Assembly: GCA_037349105.1 (NCBI GenBank)
Contig: JAYJMM010000114.1
Span: 3,091,501 to 3,155,500, forward strand
Source: Limnomonas spitsbergensis
Taxonomy: Eukaryota; Chlorophyta; Chlorophyceae; Chlamydomonadales
Direction: 5' to 3'
Length of the DNA: 64,000 bases
Part shown: one piece after another, positions 43,072 through 54,327 of the stretch
How positions within the stretch are numbered: the stretch's first letter is position 1
Layout: every line of letters begins with the position of its first letter
Position numbers and translations under genes: made by a program
The notes under the pieces: generated by a model
Told to the model about the DNA's origin: nothing
Databases searched by the model: none
What the model saw: only the letters and a program-made list of their open reading frames with translations

Positions 43072-44181
43072 TCAATATTTTGTCTTGTCGCCCTTCTTGC
43101 GCATGCATGCAACGATCCTTTTGGGCATGCTGCCCACCAGCTTACAGAAGTACTCCTTGGGTACTGCTGCTACCTCCTTGATCAGGGATACCTTAAACTC
43201 CTGGAGAGTTCTGCAGCCCTTAACGTCCATCTTGGCCTGCATATATCCCCAAAAGTTCTCGATCGGACTCAAGTCCGGGCTGTTGGGAGGCCACTTCTGG
43301 AGGAGGCCCACGCTGCTGCCACGCTGGGAGTTCCACCTCTTCACCACAGGTATGGCTGCTCTGTGAGTAGGGTCGTTGTCCTGCTGAAGGTACCATGTAG
43401 CAATGTCGTGCTGGGTGAAGAGGCGCTGTCCCTCAGGCAGGAATGTCGCCTTCACGACCTCCTCATACTCCTCTGTGGTGATATTCCTGGCCACCTGGCC
43501 CCTCTTGTTCTTGAAGGTGGTCTTCTGGCTGCTGGTGCCTGTCACAAAGTGAAGCTTGCTGATTCCCCACTTGCAGATGCCCGCATACACGTTGAGGACC
43601 AGGGGATGATTTGGAGAGGCTGCCTCACGTACCGCTCTCTCACCCTCACCCTCCATGCCCCAGGACACAGGCTGCACCTTCACCCCTGGGTAGGTAAATG
43701 GAAACTTCTTCCGGTCGGTGAAGAGGACGTGGCTCCAGTCCCTTCCCTTGCTGGCTTTGCAGAAGTCCAGCCGCTTCTGTCGAGTTGACCCCGAAAGCTG
43801 CTTCCTAGGCGCACCCCGCAGAACCCTCAATTTTTTTCCCATCTCCGATGCGTGCCTCCGGGCTGCTCGAATGACAGTCTTCTTCCCCACTGGCCTGGTG
43901 ACCAAGCCTAATGTCCCAAGCTCCTGCGCAACTGTTTTTGCACCACCATGCTGGTTGCTCAGCAGCAGGTCATAGGCCCGGGACTCCGCCTCTGGGCTGA
44001 GGATCCTCTTCTTGCCGGACTTTGGCGCGACGTGGACAGCTCCGGAATCTTTATATCGCTGCACCCAGTGCTCCACAACCCTGTCGGACAGTCCAAGCTG
44101 CCTAGCTGTCTTGGAGATGTCGTGGTTCTCATTCCACCTCGTTACGATAGCCCAACGGAGTTCTTCAGAGGTGAGCCCCAT
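43072..44181 (-). CDS. Tc1/mariner-like transposase, copy 21
   Basis: Full-length consensus frame. It keeps only the right inverted repeat; downstream it is fused to copy 20. Confidence 0.85.
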   Translation of the reverse strand: MGLTSEELRWAIVTRWNENHDISKTARQLGLSDRVVEHWVQRYKDSGAVHVAPKSGKKRILSPEAESRAYDLLLSNQHGGAKTVAQELGTLGLVTRPVGKKTVIRAARRHASEMGKKLRVLRGAPRKQLSGSTRQKRLDFCKASKGRDWSHVLFTDRKKFPFTYPGVKVQPVSWGMEGEGERAVREAASPNHPLVLNVYAGICKWGISKLHFVTGTSSQKTTFKNKRGQVARNITTEEYEEVVKATFLPEGQRLFTQHDIATWYLQQDNDPTHRAAIPVVKRWNSQRGSSVGLLQKWPPNSPDLSPIENFWGYMQAKMDVKGCRTLQEFKVSLIKEVAAVPKEYFCKLVGSMPKRIVACMRKKGDKTKY

Positions 44182-44361
44182 GGGAGCAAATGAGGCCCTG
44201 AAATGCAATAATTTTAGGGATGCCAATTTTGTGCTCTTGAGTAGCCAGGTCTTATTTCGCTTTGCGTGGGTGTTGCACTTCCCTAGGGCATGCCCACCAG
44301 GTGTGTGCATGGTCCTGGTCCCACTGATGATGTTCAAGACCTGCGAGCTTTTCTTCCGGGT

Positions 44362-45493
44362 ACAGGGCGGGTCAGATGTATCGACACGTTTTAGGGGTAC
44401 TGAGGTTTGACCTGCCGTCCCAACCTGGTTCACACTAGCAGTACCAACTGCAATTTGAAGTAATCTCTCTAGGAACTGCCCCGATCGACCTGGTGTGGTG
44501 CTACATCGTCAAGTGCTGTAATCAGCTTGCCATACACGGTTTATTGAGGTCTGTTGGGGTATCATTTGAATCCGAATGGCAGTTGGATGCCAAAAACTGC
44601 CCCGTTGGGTACCAACCTTGCGGCGGCTGAGCCTGAAAAGTGGCCAAAACCCGGTTAAGGTAGAACCTTAAGTGGGTGTAGGTGGGCCATAGACGGAGGC
44701 ATTGCCACCTTCCCTGGGTCATTTGGCCAATCCAACATGCAGATATGGCCTTCCATGTGGCCCACATCAGGGCTGTCTTTGATGGATTGGAATTCACTCC
44801 ATACCTGTCTGATTGCTATGATGTCTGGTGATTCAGAGAGCCTGAGAGTAGCTCATTAAGACTGCTCACCAAATTTTTGCACCATTCCCAACTCCAGAGG
44901 CTGCAAATTTGGGGCAAAGGTGGCTTGTCAGGAAGCCATGCCCCTTGCCCCATGCAGCCCCTCGGCCATGCAAGCTCCCATATCACTGCCACTGAGTTCC
45001 AGAATGCCTCAAGTCAGGTATCCACTCTTTATTCACACATCTTGATTTCCATGTCCTTTATTCCAGGCTCCCCTTCTTATCTGAGCTGAGCCAGCCAGAT
45101 CTGCCGAGGACTGGTTTTGCGAGAGGATGGAAAAAAACAGCACTGGTGGTTTCAGAGTCACAACCCTAGCCTGTACAGCAGGTAATACTTCAGATATGGA
45201 GGCCAGCACTGCAATATAACATCCTCAAAAAATTAGAGGCAGGCCCCTCAGCATGGCCAAGTTATCTCAAAACATAAATTTATTGGAGTTGGTGATTCTG
45301 TCAAGTGGACTCCTTAAGCCCATTGTGTTTGCGTTTGATTATCTCAAGGGACAGTTGGTGCCTACCAGTATTAGTGCACTGCTAGCAATCAGGTTAGAGC
45401 ACAGTCAATGTGTAAGTGATATCAAGTCATGACCTCACCTCCTTGCACTGCTGGGCCTGTCCACGTTTTTACGATACATATGACCCGCCCTGT
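44362..45493. repeat. Spacer, copies 21/22 (left-type haplotype)
   Basis: This spacer returns to CCCC/GTGG and GTATCC, the type otherwise seen only in the five leftmost spacers. It is flanked by short steps on both sides. Confidence 0.9.
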
Positions 45494-45519
45494 GCTGTAG
45501 CGGCGGGTGGCAAGAATTT

Positions 45520-46629
45520 TCAATATTTTGTCTTGTCGCCCTTCTTGCGCATGCATGCAACGATCCTTTTGGGCATGCTGCCCACCAGCTTACAGAAGTA
45601 CTCCTTGGGTACTGCTGCTACCTCCTTGATCAGGGATACCTTAAACTCCTGGAGAGTTCTGCAGCCCTTAACGTCCATCTTGGCCTGCATATATCCCCAA
45701 AAGTTCTCGATCGGACTCAAGTCCGGGCTGTTGGGAGGCCACTTCTGGAGGAGGCCCACGCTGCTGCCACGCTGGGAGTTCCACCTCTTCACCACAGGTA
45801 TGGCTGCTCTGTGAGTAGGGTCGTTGTCCTGCTGAAGGTACCATGTAGCAATGTCGTGCTGGGTGAAGAGGCGCTGTCCCTCAGGCAGGAATGTCGCCTT
45901 CACGACCTCCTCATACTCCTCTGTGGTGATATTCCTGGCCACCTGGCCCCTCTTGTTCTTGAAGGTGGTCTTCTGGCTGCTGGTGCCTGTCACAAAGTGA
46001 AGCTTGCTGATTCCCCACTTGCAGATGCCCGCATACACGTTGAGGACCAGGGGATGATTTGGAGAGGCTGCCTCACGTACCGCTCTCTCACCCTCACCCT
46101 CCATGCCCCAGGACACAGGCTGCACCTTCACCCCTGGGTAGGTAAATGGAAACTTCTTCCGGTCGGTGAAGAGGACGTGGCTCCAGTCCCTTCCCTTGCT
46201 GGCTTTGCAGAAGTCCAGCCGCTTCTGTCGAGTTGACCCCGAAAGCTGCTTCCTAGGCGCACCCCGCAGAACCCTCAATTTTTTTCCCATCTCCGATGCG
46301 TGCCTCCGGGCTGCTCGAATGACAGTCTTCTTCCCCACTGGCCTGGTGACCAAGCCTAATGTCCCAAGCTCCTGCGCAACTGTTTTTGCACCACCATGCT
46401 GGTTGCTCAGCAGCAGGTCATAGGCCCGGGACTCCGCCTCTGGGCTGAGGATCCTCTTCTTGCCGGACTTTGGCGCGACGTGGACAGCTCCGGAATCTTT
46501 ATATCGCTGCACCCAGTGCTCCACAACCCTGTCGGACAGTCCAAGCTGCCTAGCTGTCTTGGAGATGTCGTGGTTCTCATTCCACCTCGTTACGATAGCC
46601 CAACGGAGTTCTTCAGAGGTGAGCCCCAT
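45520..46629 (-). CDS. Tc1/mariner-like transposase, copy 22
   Basis: Full-length consensus frame with the left inverted repeat only. Its upstream junction carries a private base change (see next entry). Confidence 0.85.
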   Translation of the reverse strand: MGLTSEELRWAIVTRWNENHDISKTARQLGLSDRVVEHWVQRYKDSGAVHVAPKSGKKRILSPEAESRAYDLLLSNQHGGAKTVAQELGTLGLVTRPVGKKTVIRAARRHASEMGKKLRVLRGAPRKQLSGSTRQKRLDFCKASKGRDWSHVLFTDRKKFPFTYPGVKVQPVSWGMEGEGERAVREAASPNHPLVLNVYAGICKWGISKLHFVTGTSSQKTTFKNKRGQVARNITTEEYEEVVKATFLPEGQRLFTQHDIATWYLQQDNDPTHRAAIPVVKRWNSQRGSSVGLLQKWPPNSPDLSPIENFWGYMQAKMDVKGCRTLQEFKVSLIKEVAAVPKEYFCKLVGSMPKRIVACMRKKGDKTKY

Positions 46630-46808
46630 GGGAGCAAATGAGGCCCTGAAATGCAATAATTTTAGGGATGCCAATTTTGTGCTCTTGAGTAGCCAGGTCT
46701 TATTTCGCTTTGCGTGGGTGTTGCACTTCCCTAGGGCATGCCCACCAGGTGTGTGCATGGTCCTGGTCCCACTGATGATGTTCAAGACCTGCGAGCTTTT
46801 CTTCCGGG

Positions 46809-46820
46809 TACTGTGCTGTA
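46809..46820. other. Short-unit fusion scar (variant)
   Basis: Reads TACTGTGCTGTA instead of TACAGTGCTGTA: one substitution (A to T) in the left arm of the scar. Confidence 0.85.
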
Positions 46821-46840
46821 GCGGCGGGTGGCAAGAATTT

Positions 46841-47950
46841 TCAATATTTTGTCTTGTCGCCCTTCTTGCGCATGCATGCAACGATCCTTTTGGGCATGCT
46901 GCCCACCAGCTTACAGAAGTACTCCTTGGGTACTGCTGCTACCTCCTTGATCAGGGATACCTTAAACTCCTGGAGAGTTCTGCAGCCCTTAACGTCCATC
47001 TTGGCCTGCATATATCCCCAAAAGTTCTCGATCGGACTCAAGTCCGGGCTGTTGGGAGGCCACTTCTGGAGGAGGCCCACGCTGCTGCCACGCTGGGAGT
47101 TCCACCTCTTCACCACAGGTATGGCTGCTCTGTGAGTAGGGTCGTTGTCCTGCTGAAGGTACCATGTAGCAATGTCGTGCTGGGTGAAGAGGCGCTGTCC
47201 CTCAGGCAGGAATGTCGCCTTCACGACCTCCTCATACTCCTCTGTGGTGATATTCCTGGCCACCTGGCCCCTCTTGTTCTTGAAGGTGGTCTTCTGGCTG
47301 CTGGTGCCTGTCACAAAGTGAAGCTTGCTGATTCCCCACTTGCAGATGCCCGCATACACGTTGAGGACCAGGGGATGATTTGGAGAGGCTGCCTCACGTA
47401 CCGCTCTCTCACCCTCACCCTCCATGCCCCAGGACACAGGCTGCACCTTCACCCCTGGGTAGGTAAATGGAAACTTCTTCCGGTCGGTGAAGAGGACGTG
47501 GCTCCAGTCCCTTCCCTTGCTGGCTTTGCAGAAGTCCAGCCGCTTCTGTCGAGTTGACCCCGAAAGCTGCTTCCTAGGCGCACCCCGCAGAACCCTCAAT
47601 TTTTTTCCCATCTCCGATGCGTGCCTCCGGGCTGCTCGAATGACAGTCTTCTTCCCCACTGGCCTGGTGACCAAGCCTAATGTCCCAAGCTCCTGCGCAA
47701 CTGTTTTTGCACCACCATGCTGGTTGCTCAGCAGCAGGTCATAGGCCCGGGACTCCGCCTCTGGGCTGAGGATCCTCTTCTTGCCGGACTTTGGCGCGAC
47801 GTGGACAGCTCCGGAATCTTTATATCGCTGCACCCAGTGCTCCACAACCCTGTCGGACAGTCCAAGCTGCCTAGCTGTCTTGGAGATGTCGTGGTTCTCA
47901 TTCCACCTCGTTACGATAGCCCAACGGAGTTCTTCAGAGGTGAGCCCCAT
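46841..47950 (-). CDS. Tc1/mariner-like transposase, copy 23 (short unit)
   Basis: Full-length consensus frame between two fusion scars, without terminal inverted repeats. Confidence 0.85.
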   Translation of the reverse strand: MGLTSEELRWAIVTRWNENHDISKTARQLGLSDRVVEHWVQRYKDSGAVHVAPKSGKKRILSPEAESRAYDLLLSNQHGGAKTVAQELGTLGLVTRPVGKKTVIRAARRHASEMGKKLRVLRGAPRKQLSGSTRQKRLDFCKASKGRDWSHVLFTDRKKFPFTYPGVKVQPVSWGMEGEGERAVREAASPNHPLVLNVYAGICKWGISKLHFVTGTSSQKTTFKNKRGQVARNITTEEYEEVVKATFLPEGQRLFTQHDIATWYLQQDNDPTHRAAIPVVKRWNSQRGSSVGLLQKWPPNSPDLSPIENFWGYMQAKMDVKGCRTLQEFKVSLIKEVAAVPKEYFCKLVGSMPKRIVACMRKKGDKTKY

Positions 47951-48129
47951 GGGAGCAAATGAGGCCCTGAAATGCAATAATTTTAGGGATGCCAATTTTG
48001 TGCTCTTGAGTAGCCAGGTCTTATTTCGCTTTGCGTGGGTGTTGCACTTCCCTAGGGCATGCCCACCAGGTGTGTGCATGGTCCTGGTCCCACTGATGAT
48101 GTTCAAGACCTGCGAGCTTTTCTTCCGGG

Positions 48130-48141
48130 TACAGTGCTGTA
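48130..48141. other. Short-unit fusion scar
   Basis: TACAGTGCTGTA junction between copies 23 and 24; the last short step in the window. Confidence 0.85.
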
Positions 48142-48161
48142 GCGGCGGGTGGCAAGAATTT

Positions 48162-49271
48162 TCAATATTTTGTCTTGTCGCCCTTCTTGCGCATGCATGC
48201 AACGATCCTTTTGGGCATGCTGCCCACCAGCTTACAGAAGTACTCCTTGGGTACTGCTGCTACCTCCTTGATCAGGGATACCTTAAACTCCTGGAGAGTT
48301 CTGCAGCCCTTAACGTCCATCTTGGCCTGCATATATCCCCAAAAGTTCTCGATCGGACTCAAGTCCGGGCTGTTGGGAGGCCACTTCTGGAGGAGGCCCA
48401 CGCTGCTGCCACGCTGGGAGTTCCACCTCTTCACCACAGGTATGGCTGCTCTGTGAGTAGGGTCGTTGTCCTGCTGAAGGTACCATGTAGCAATGTCGTG
48501 CTGGGTGAAGAGGCGCTGTCCCTCAGGCAGGAATGTCGCCTTCACGACCTCCTCATACTCCTCTGTGGTGATATTCCTGGCCACCTGGCCCCTCTTGTTC
48601 TTGAAGGTGGTCTTCTGGCTGCTGGTGCCTGTCACAAAGTGAAGCTTGCTGATTCCCCACTTGCAGATGCCCGCATACACGTTGAGGACCAGGGGATGAT
48701 TTGGAGAGGCTGCCTCACGTACCGCTCTCTCACCCTCACCCTCCATGCCCCAGGACACAGGCTGCACCTTCACCCCTGGGTAGGTAAATGGAAACTTCTT
48801 CCGGTCGGTGAAGAGGACGTGGCTCCAGTCCCTTCCCTTGCTGGCTTTGCAGAAGTCCAGCCGCTTCTGTCGAGTTGACCCCGAAAGCTGCTTCCTAGGC
48901 GCACCCCGCAGAACCCTCAATTTTTTTCCCATCTCCGATGCGTGCCTCCGGGCTGCTCGAATGACAGTCTTCTTCCCCACTGGCCTGGTGACCAAGCCTA
49001 ATGTCCCAAGCTCCTGCGCAACTGTTTTTGCACCACCATGCTGGTTGCTCAGCAGCAGGTCATAGGCCCGGGACTCCGCCTCTGGGCTGAGGATCCTCTT
49101 CTTGCCGGACTTTGGCGCGACGTGGACAGCTCCGGAATCTTTATATCGCTGCACCCAGTGCTCCACAACCCTGTCGGACAGTCCAAGCTGCCTAGCTGTC
49201 TTGGAGATGTCGTGGTTCTCATTCCACCTCGTTACGATAGCCCAACGGAGTTCTTCAGAGGTGAGCCCCAT
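48162..49271 (-). CDS. Tc1/mariner-like transposase, copy 24
   Basis: Full-length consensus frame. A 7-bp deletion lies about 170 bp upstream, where the leader meets the right inverted repeat. It shifts the open leader frame relative to the transposase and leaves the ATG at 49271 as the intact start. Confidence 0.85.
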   Translation of the reverse strand: MGLTSEELRWAIVTRWNENHDISKTARQLGLSDRVVEHWVQRYKDSGAVHVAPKSGKKRILSPEAESRAYDLLLSNQHGGAKTVAQELGTLGLVTRPVGKKTVIRAARRHASEMGKKLRVLRGAPRKQLSGSTRQKRLDFCKASKGRDWSHVLFTDRKKFPFTYPGVKVQPVSWGMEGEGERAVREAASPNHPLVLNVYAGICKWGISKLHFVTGTSSQKTTFKNKRGQVARNITTEEYEEVVKATFLPEGQRLFTQHDIATWYLQQDNDPTHRAAIPVVKRWNSQRGSSVGLLQKWPPNSPDLSPIENFWGYMQAKMDVKGCRTLQEFKVSLIKEVAAVPKEYFCKLVGSMPKRIVACMRKKGDKTKY

Positions 49272-49445
49272 GGGAGCAAATGAGGCCCTGAAATGCAATA
49301 ATTTTAGGGATGCCAATTTTGTGCTCTTGAGTAGCCAGGTCTTATTTCGCTTTGCGTGGGTGTTGCACTTCCCTAGGGCATGCCCACCAGGTGTGTGCAT
49401 GGTCCTGGTCCCACTGATGATGTTCAAGACCTGCGAGCTTTTCTT

Positions 49446-50576
49446 CAGGGCGGGTCAGATGTATCGACACGTTTTAGGGGTACTGAGGTTTGACCTGCCG
49501 TCCCAACCTGGTTCACACTAGCAGTACCAACTGCAATTTGAAGTAATCTCTCTAGGAACTGCCTCGATCGACCTGGTGTGTTGCTACATCGTCAAGTGCT
49601 GTAATCAGCTTGCCATACACGGTTTATTGAGGTCTGTTGGGGTATCATTTGAATCCGAATGGCAGTTGGATGCCAAAAACTGCCCCGTTGGGTACCAACC
49701 TTGCGGCGGCTGAGCCTGAAAAGTGGCCAAAACCCGGTTAAGGTAGAACCTTAAGTGGGTGTAGGTGGGCCATAGACGGAGGCATTGCCACCTTCCCTGG
49801 GTCATTTGGCCAATCCAACATGCAGATATGGCCTTCCATGTGGCCCACATCAGGGCTGTCTTTGATGGATTGGAATTCACTCCATACCTGTCTGATTGCT
49901 ATGATGTCTGGTGATTCAGAGAGCCTGAGAGTAGCTCATTAAGACTGCTCACCAAATTTTTGCACCATTCCCAACTCCAGAGGCTGCAAATTTGGGGCAA
50001 AGGTGGCTTGTCAGGAAGCCATGCCCCTTGCCCCATGCAGCCCCTCGGCCATGCAAGCTCCCATATCACTGCCACTGAGTTCCAGAATGCCTCAAGTCAG
50101 GTATCCACTCTTTATTCACACATCTTGATTTCCATGTCCTTTATTCCAGGCTCCCCTTCTTATCTGAGCTGAGCCAGCCAGATCTGCCGAGGACTGGTTT
50201 TGCGAGAGGATGGAAAAAAACAGCACTGGTGGTTTCAGAGTCACAACCCTAGCCTGTACAGCAGGTAATACTTCAGATATGGAGGCCAGCACTGCAATAT
50301 AACATCCTCAAAAAATTAGAGGCAGGCCCCTCAGCATGGCCAAGTTATCTCAAAACATAAATTTATTGGAGTTGGTGATTCTGTCAAGTGGACTCCTTAA
50401 GCCCATTGTGTTTGCGTTTGATTATCTCAAGGGACAGTTGGTGCCTACCAGTATTAGTGCACTGCTAGCAATCAGGTTAGAGCACAGTCAATGTGTAAGT
50501 GATATCAAGTCATGACCTCACCTCCTTGCACTGCTGGGCCTGTCCACGTTTTTACGATACATATGACCCGCCCTGT
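49446..50576. repeat. Spacer, copies 24/25 (7-bp deletion at its edge)
   Basis: The sequence runs CTTCTT directly into CAGGGCGGGTCA; CCGGGTA is missing compared with other units. The deletion ends exactly at the TA/CAG position of the inverted repeat. CCTC/GTGT haplotype. Confidence 0.88.
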
Positions 50577-50602
50577 GCTGTAGCGGCGGGTGGCAAGAAT
50601 TT

Positions 50603-51712
50603 TCAATATTTTGTCTTGTCGCCCTTCTTGCGCATGCATGCAACGATCCTTTTGGGCATGCTGCCCACCAGCTTACAGAAGTACTCCTTGGGTACTGCTG
50701 CTACCTCCTTGATCAGGGATACCTTAAACTCCTGGAGAGTTCTGCAGCCCTTAACGTCCATCTTGGCCTGCATATATCCCCAAAAGTTCTCGATCGGACT
50801 CAAGTCCGGGCTGTTGGGAGGCCACTTCTGGAGGAGGCCCACGCTGCTGCCACGCTGGGAGTTCCACCTCTTCACCACAGGTATGGCTGCTCTGTGAGTA
50901 GGGTCGTTGTCCTGCTGAAGGTACCATGTAGCAATGTCGTGCTGGGTGAAGAGGCGCTGTCCCTCAGGCAGGAATGTCGCCTTCACGACCTCCTCATACT
51001 CCTCTGTGGTGATATTCCTGGCCACCTGGCCCCTCTTGTTCTTGAAGGTGGTCTTCTGGCTGCTGGTGCCTGTCACAAAGTGAAGCTTGCTGATTCCCCA
51101 CTTGCAGATGCCCGCATACACGTTGAGGACCAGGGGATGATTTGGAGAGGCTGCCTCACGTACCGCTCTCTCACCCTCACCCTCCATGCCCCAGGACACA
51201 GGCTGCACCTTCACCCCTGGGTAGGTAAATGGAAACTTCTTCCGGTCGGTGAAGAGGACGTGGCTCCAGTCCCTTCCCTTGCTGGCTTTGCAGAAGTCCA
51301 GCCGCTTCTGTCGAGTTGACCCCGAAAGCTGCTTCCTAGGCGCACCCCGCAGAACCCTCAATTTTTTTCCCATCTCCGATGCGTGCCTCCGGGCTGCTCG
51401 AATGACAGTCTTCTTCCCCACTGGCCTGGTGACCAAGCCTAATGTCCCAAGCTCCTGCGCAACTGTTTTTGCACCACCATGCTGGTTGCTCAGCAGCAGG
51501 TCATAGGCCCGGGACTCCGCCTCTGGGCTGAGGATCCTCTTCTTGCCGGACTTTGGCGCGACGTGGACAGCTCCGGAATCTTTATATCGCTGCACCCAGT
51601 GCTCCACAACCCTGTCGGACAGTCCAAGCTGCCTAGCTGTCTTGGAGATGTCGTGGTTCTCATTCCACCTCGTTACGATAGCCCAACGGAGTTCTTCAGA
51701 GGTGAGCCCCAT
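50603..51712 (-). CDS. Tc1/mariner-like transposase, copy 25
   Basis: Full-length consensus frame with an intact left inverted repeat and the 7-bp deletion beside the right one. Confidence 0.85.
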   Translation of the reverse strand: MGLTSEELRWAIVTRWNENHDISKTARQLGLSDRVVEHWVQRYKDSGAVHVAPKSGKKRILSPEAESRAYDLLLSNQHGGAKTVAQELGTLGLVTRPVGKKTVIRAARRHASEMGKKLRVLRGAPRKQLSGSTRQKRLDFCKASKGRDWSHVLFTDRKKFPFTYPGVKVQPVSWGMEGEGERAVREAASPNHPLVLNVYAGICKWGISKLHFVTGTSSQKTTFKNKRGQVARNITTEEYEEVVKATFLPEGQRLFTQHDIATWYLQQDNDPTHRAAIPVVKRWNSQRGSSVGLLQKWPPNSPDLSPIENFWGYMQAKMDVKGCRTLQEFKVSLIKEVAAVPKEYFCKLVGSMPKRIVACMRKKGDKTKY

Positions 51713-51886
51713 GGGAGCAAATGAGGCCCTGAAATGCAATAATTTTAGGGATGCCAATTTTGTGCTCTTGAGTAGCCAGGTCTTATTTCGCTTTGCGTGG
51801 GTGTTGCACTTCCCTAGGGCATGCCCACCAGGTGTGTGCATGGTCCTGGTCCCACTGATGATGTTCAAGACCTGCGAGCTTTTCTT

Positions 51887-53017
51887 CAGGGCGGGTCAGA
51901 TGTATCGACACGTTTTAGGGGTACTGAGGTTTGACCTGCCGTCCCAACCTGGTTCACACTAGCAGTACCAACTGCAATTTGAAGTAATCTCTCTAGGAAC
52001 TGCCTCGATCGACCTGGTGTGTTGCTACATCGTCAAGTGCTGTAATCAGCTTGCCATACACGGTTTATTGAGGTCTGTTGGGGTATCATTTGAATCCGAA
52101 TGGCAGTTGGATGCCAAAAACTGCCCCGTTGGGTACCAACCTTGCGGCGGCTGAGCCTGAAAAGTGGCCAAAACCCGGTTAAGGTAGAACCTTAAGTGGG
52201 TGTAGGTGGGCCATAGACGGAGGCATTGCCACCTTCCCTGGGTCATTTGGCCAATCCAACATGCAGATATGGCCTTCCATGTGGCCCACATCAGGGCTGT
52301 CTTTGATGGATTGGAATTCACTCCATACCTGTCTGATTGCTATGATGTCTGGTGATTCAGAGAGCCTGAGAGTAGCTCATTAAGACTGCTCACCAAATTT
52401 TTGCACCATTCCCAACTCCAGAGGCTGCAAATTTGGGGCAAAGGTGGCTTGTCAGGAAGCCATGCCCCTTGCCCCATGCAGCCCCTCGGCCATGCAAGCT
52501 CCCATATCACTGCCACTGAGTTCCAGAATGCCTCAAGTCAGGTATCCACTCTTTATTCACACATCTTGATTTCCATGTCCTTTATTCCAGGCTCCCCTTC
52601 TTATCTGAGCTGAGCCAGCCAGATCTGCCGAGGACTGGTTTTGCGAGAGGATGGAAAAAAACAGCACTGGTGGTTTCAGAGTCACAACCCTAGCCTGTAC
52701 AGCAGGTAATACTTCAGATATGGAGGCCAGCACTGCAATATAACATCCTCAAAAAATTAGAGGCAGGCCCCTCAGCATGGCCAAGTTATCTCAAAACATA
52801 AATTTATTGGAGTTGGTGATTCTGTCAAGTGGACTCCTTAAGCCCATTGTGTTTGCGTTTGATTATCTCAAGGGACAGTTGGTGCCTACCAGTATTAGTG
52901 CACTGCTAGCAATCAGGTTAGAGCACAGTCAATGTGTAAGTGATATCAAGTCATGACCTCACCTCCTTGCACTGCTGGGCCTGTCCACGTTTTTACGATA
53001 CATATGACCCGCCCTGT
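51887..53017. repeat. Spacer, copies 25/26 (7-bp deletion at its edge)
   Basis: Same deletion and haplotype as the previous spacer. Confidence 0.88.
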
Positions 53018-53043
53018 GCTGTAGCGGCGGGTGGCAAGAATTT

Positions 53044-54153
53044 TCAATATTTTGTCTTGTCGCCCTTCTTGCGCATGCATGCAACGATCCTTTTGGGCAT
53101 GCTGCCCACCAGCTTACAGAAGTACTCCTTGGGTACTGCTGCTACCTCCTTGATCAGGGATACCTTAAACTCCTGGAGAGTTCTGCAGCCCTTAACGTCC
53201 ATCTTGGCCTGCATATATCCCCAAAAGTTCTCGATCGGACTCAAGTCCGGGCTGTTGGGAGGCCACTTCTGGAGGAGGCCCACGCTGCTGCCACGCTGGG
53301 AGTTCCACCTCTTCACCACAGGTATGGCTGCTCTGTGAGTAGGGTCGTTGTCCTGCTGAAGGTACCATGTAGCAATGTCGTGCTGGGTGAAGAGGCGCTG
53401 TCCCTCAGGCAGGAATGTCGCCTTCACGACCTCCTCATACTCCTCTGTGGTGATATTCCTGGCCACCTGGCCCCTCTTGTTCTTGAAGGTGGTCTTCTGG
53501 CTGCTGGTGCCTGTCACAAAGTGAAGCTTGCTGATTCCCCACTTGCAGATGCCCGCATACACGTTGAGGACCAGGGGATGATTTGGAGAGGCTGCCTCAC
53601 GTACCGCTCTCTCACCCTCACCCTCCATGCCCCAGGACACAGGCTGCACCTTCACCCCTGGGTAGGTAAATGGAAACTTCTTCCGGTCGGTGAAGAGGAC
53701 GTGGCTCCAGTCCCTTCCCTTGCTGGCTTTGCAGAAGTCCAGCCGCTTCTGTCGAGTTGACCCCGAAAGCTGCTTCCTAGGCGCACCCCGCAGAACCCTC
53801 AATTTTTTTCCCATCTCCGATGCGTGCCTCCGGGCTGCTCGAATGACAGTCTTCTTCCCCACTGGCCTGGTGACCAAGCCTAATGTCCCAAGCTCCTGCG
53901 CAACTGTTTTTGCACCACCATGCTGGTTGCTCAGCAGCAGGTCATAGGCCCGGGACTCCGCCTCTGGGCTGAGGATCCTCTTCTTGCCGGACTTTGGCGC
54001 GACGTGGACAGCTCCGGAATCTTTATATCGCTGCACCCAGTGCTCCACAACCCTGTCGGACAGTCCAAGCTGCCTAGCTGTCTTGGAGATGTCGTGGTTC
54101 TCATTCCACCTCGTTACGATAGCCCAACGGAGTTCTTCAGAGGTGAGCCCCAT
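53044..54153 (-). CDS. Tc1/mariner-like transposase, copy 26
   Basis: Full-length consensus frame; third and last copy with the 7-bp upstream deletion. Confidence 0.85.
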   Translation of the reverse strand: MGLTSEELRWAIVTRWNENHDISKTARQLGLSDRVVEHWVQRYKDSGAVHVAPKSGKKRILSPEAESRAYDLLLSNQHGGAKTVAQELGTLGLVTRPVGKKTVIRAARRHASEMGKKLRVLRGAPRKQLSGSTRQKRLDFCKASKGRDWSHVLFTDRKKFPFTYPGVKVQPVSWGMEGEGERAVREAASPNHPLVLNVYAGICKWGISKLHFVTGTSSQKTTFKNKRGQVARNITTEEYEEVVKATFLPEGQRLFTQHDIATWYLQQDNDPTHRAAIPVVKRWNSQRGSSVGLLQKWPPNSPDLSPIENFWGYMQAKMDVKGCRTLQEFKVSLIKEVAAVPKEYFCKLVGSMPKRIVACMRKKGDKTKY

Positions 54154-54327
54154 GGGAGCAAATGAGGCCCTGAAATGCAATAATTTTAGGGATGCCAATT
54201 TTGTGCTCTTGAGTAGCCAGGTCTTATTTCGCTTTGCGTGGGTGTTGCACTTCCCTAGGGCATGCCCACCAGGTGTGTGCATGGTCCTGGTCCCACTGAT
54301 GATGTTCAAGACCTGCGAGCTTTTCTT

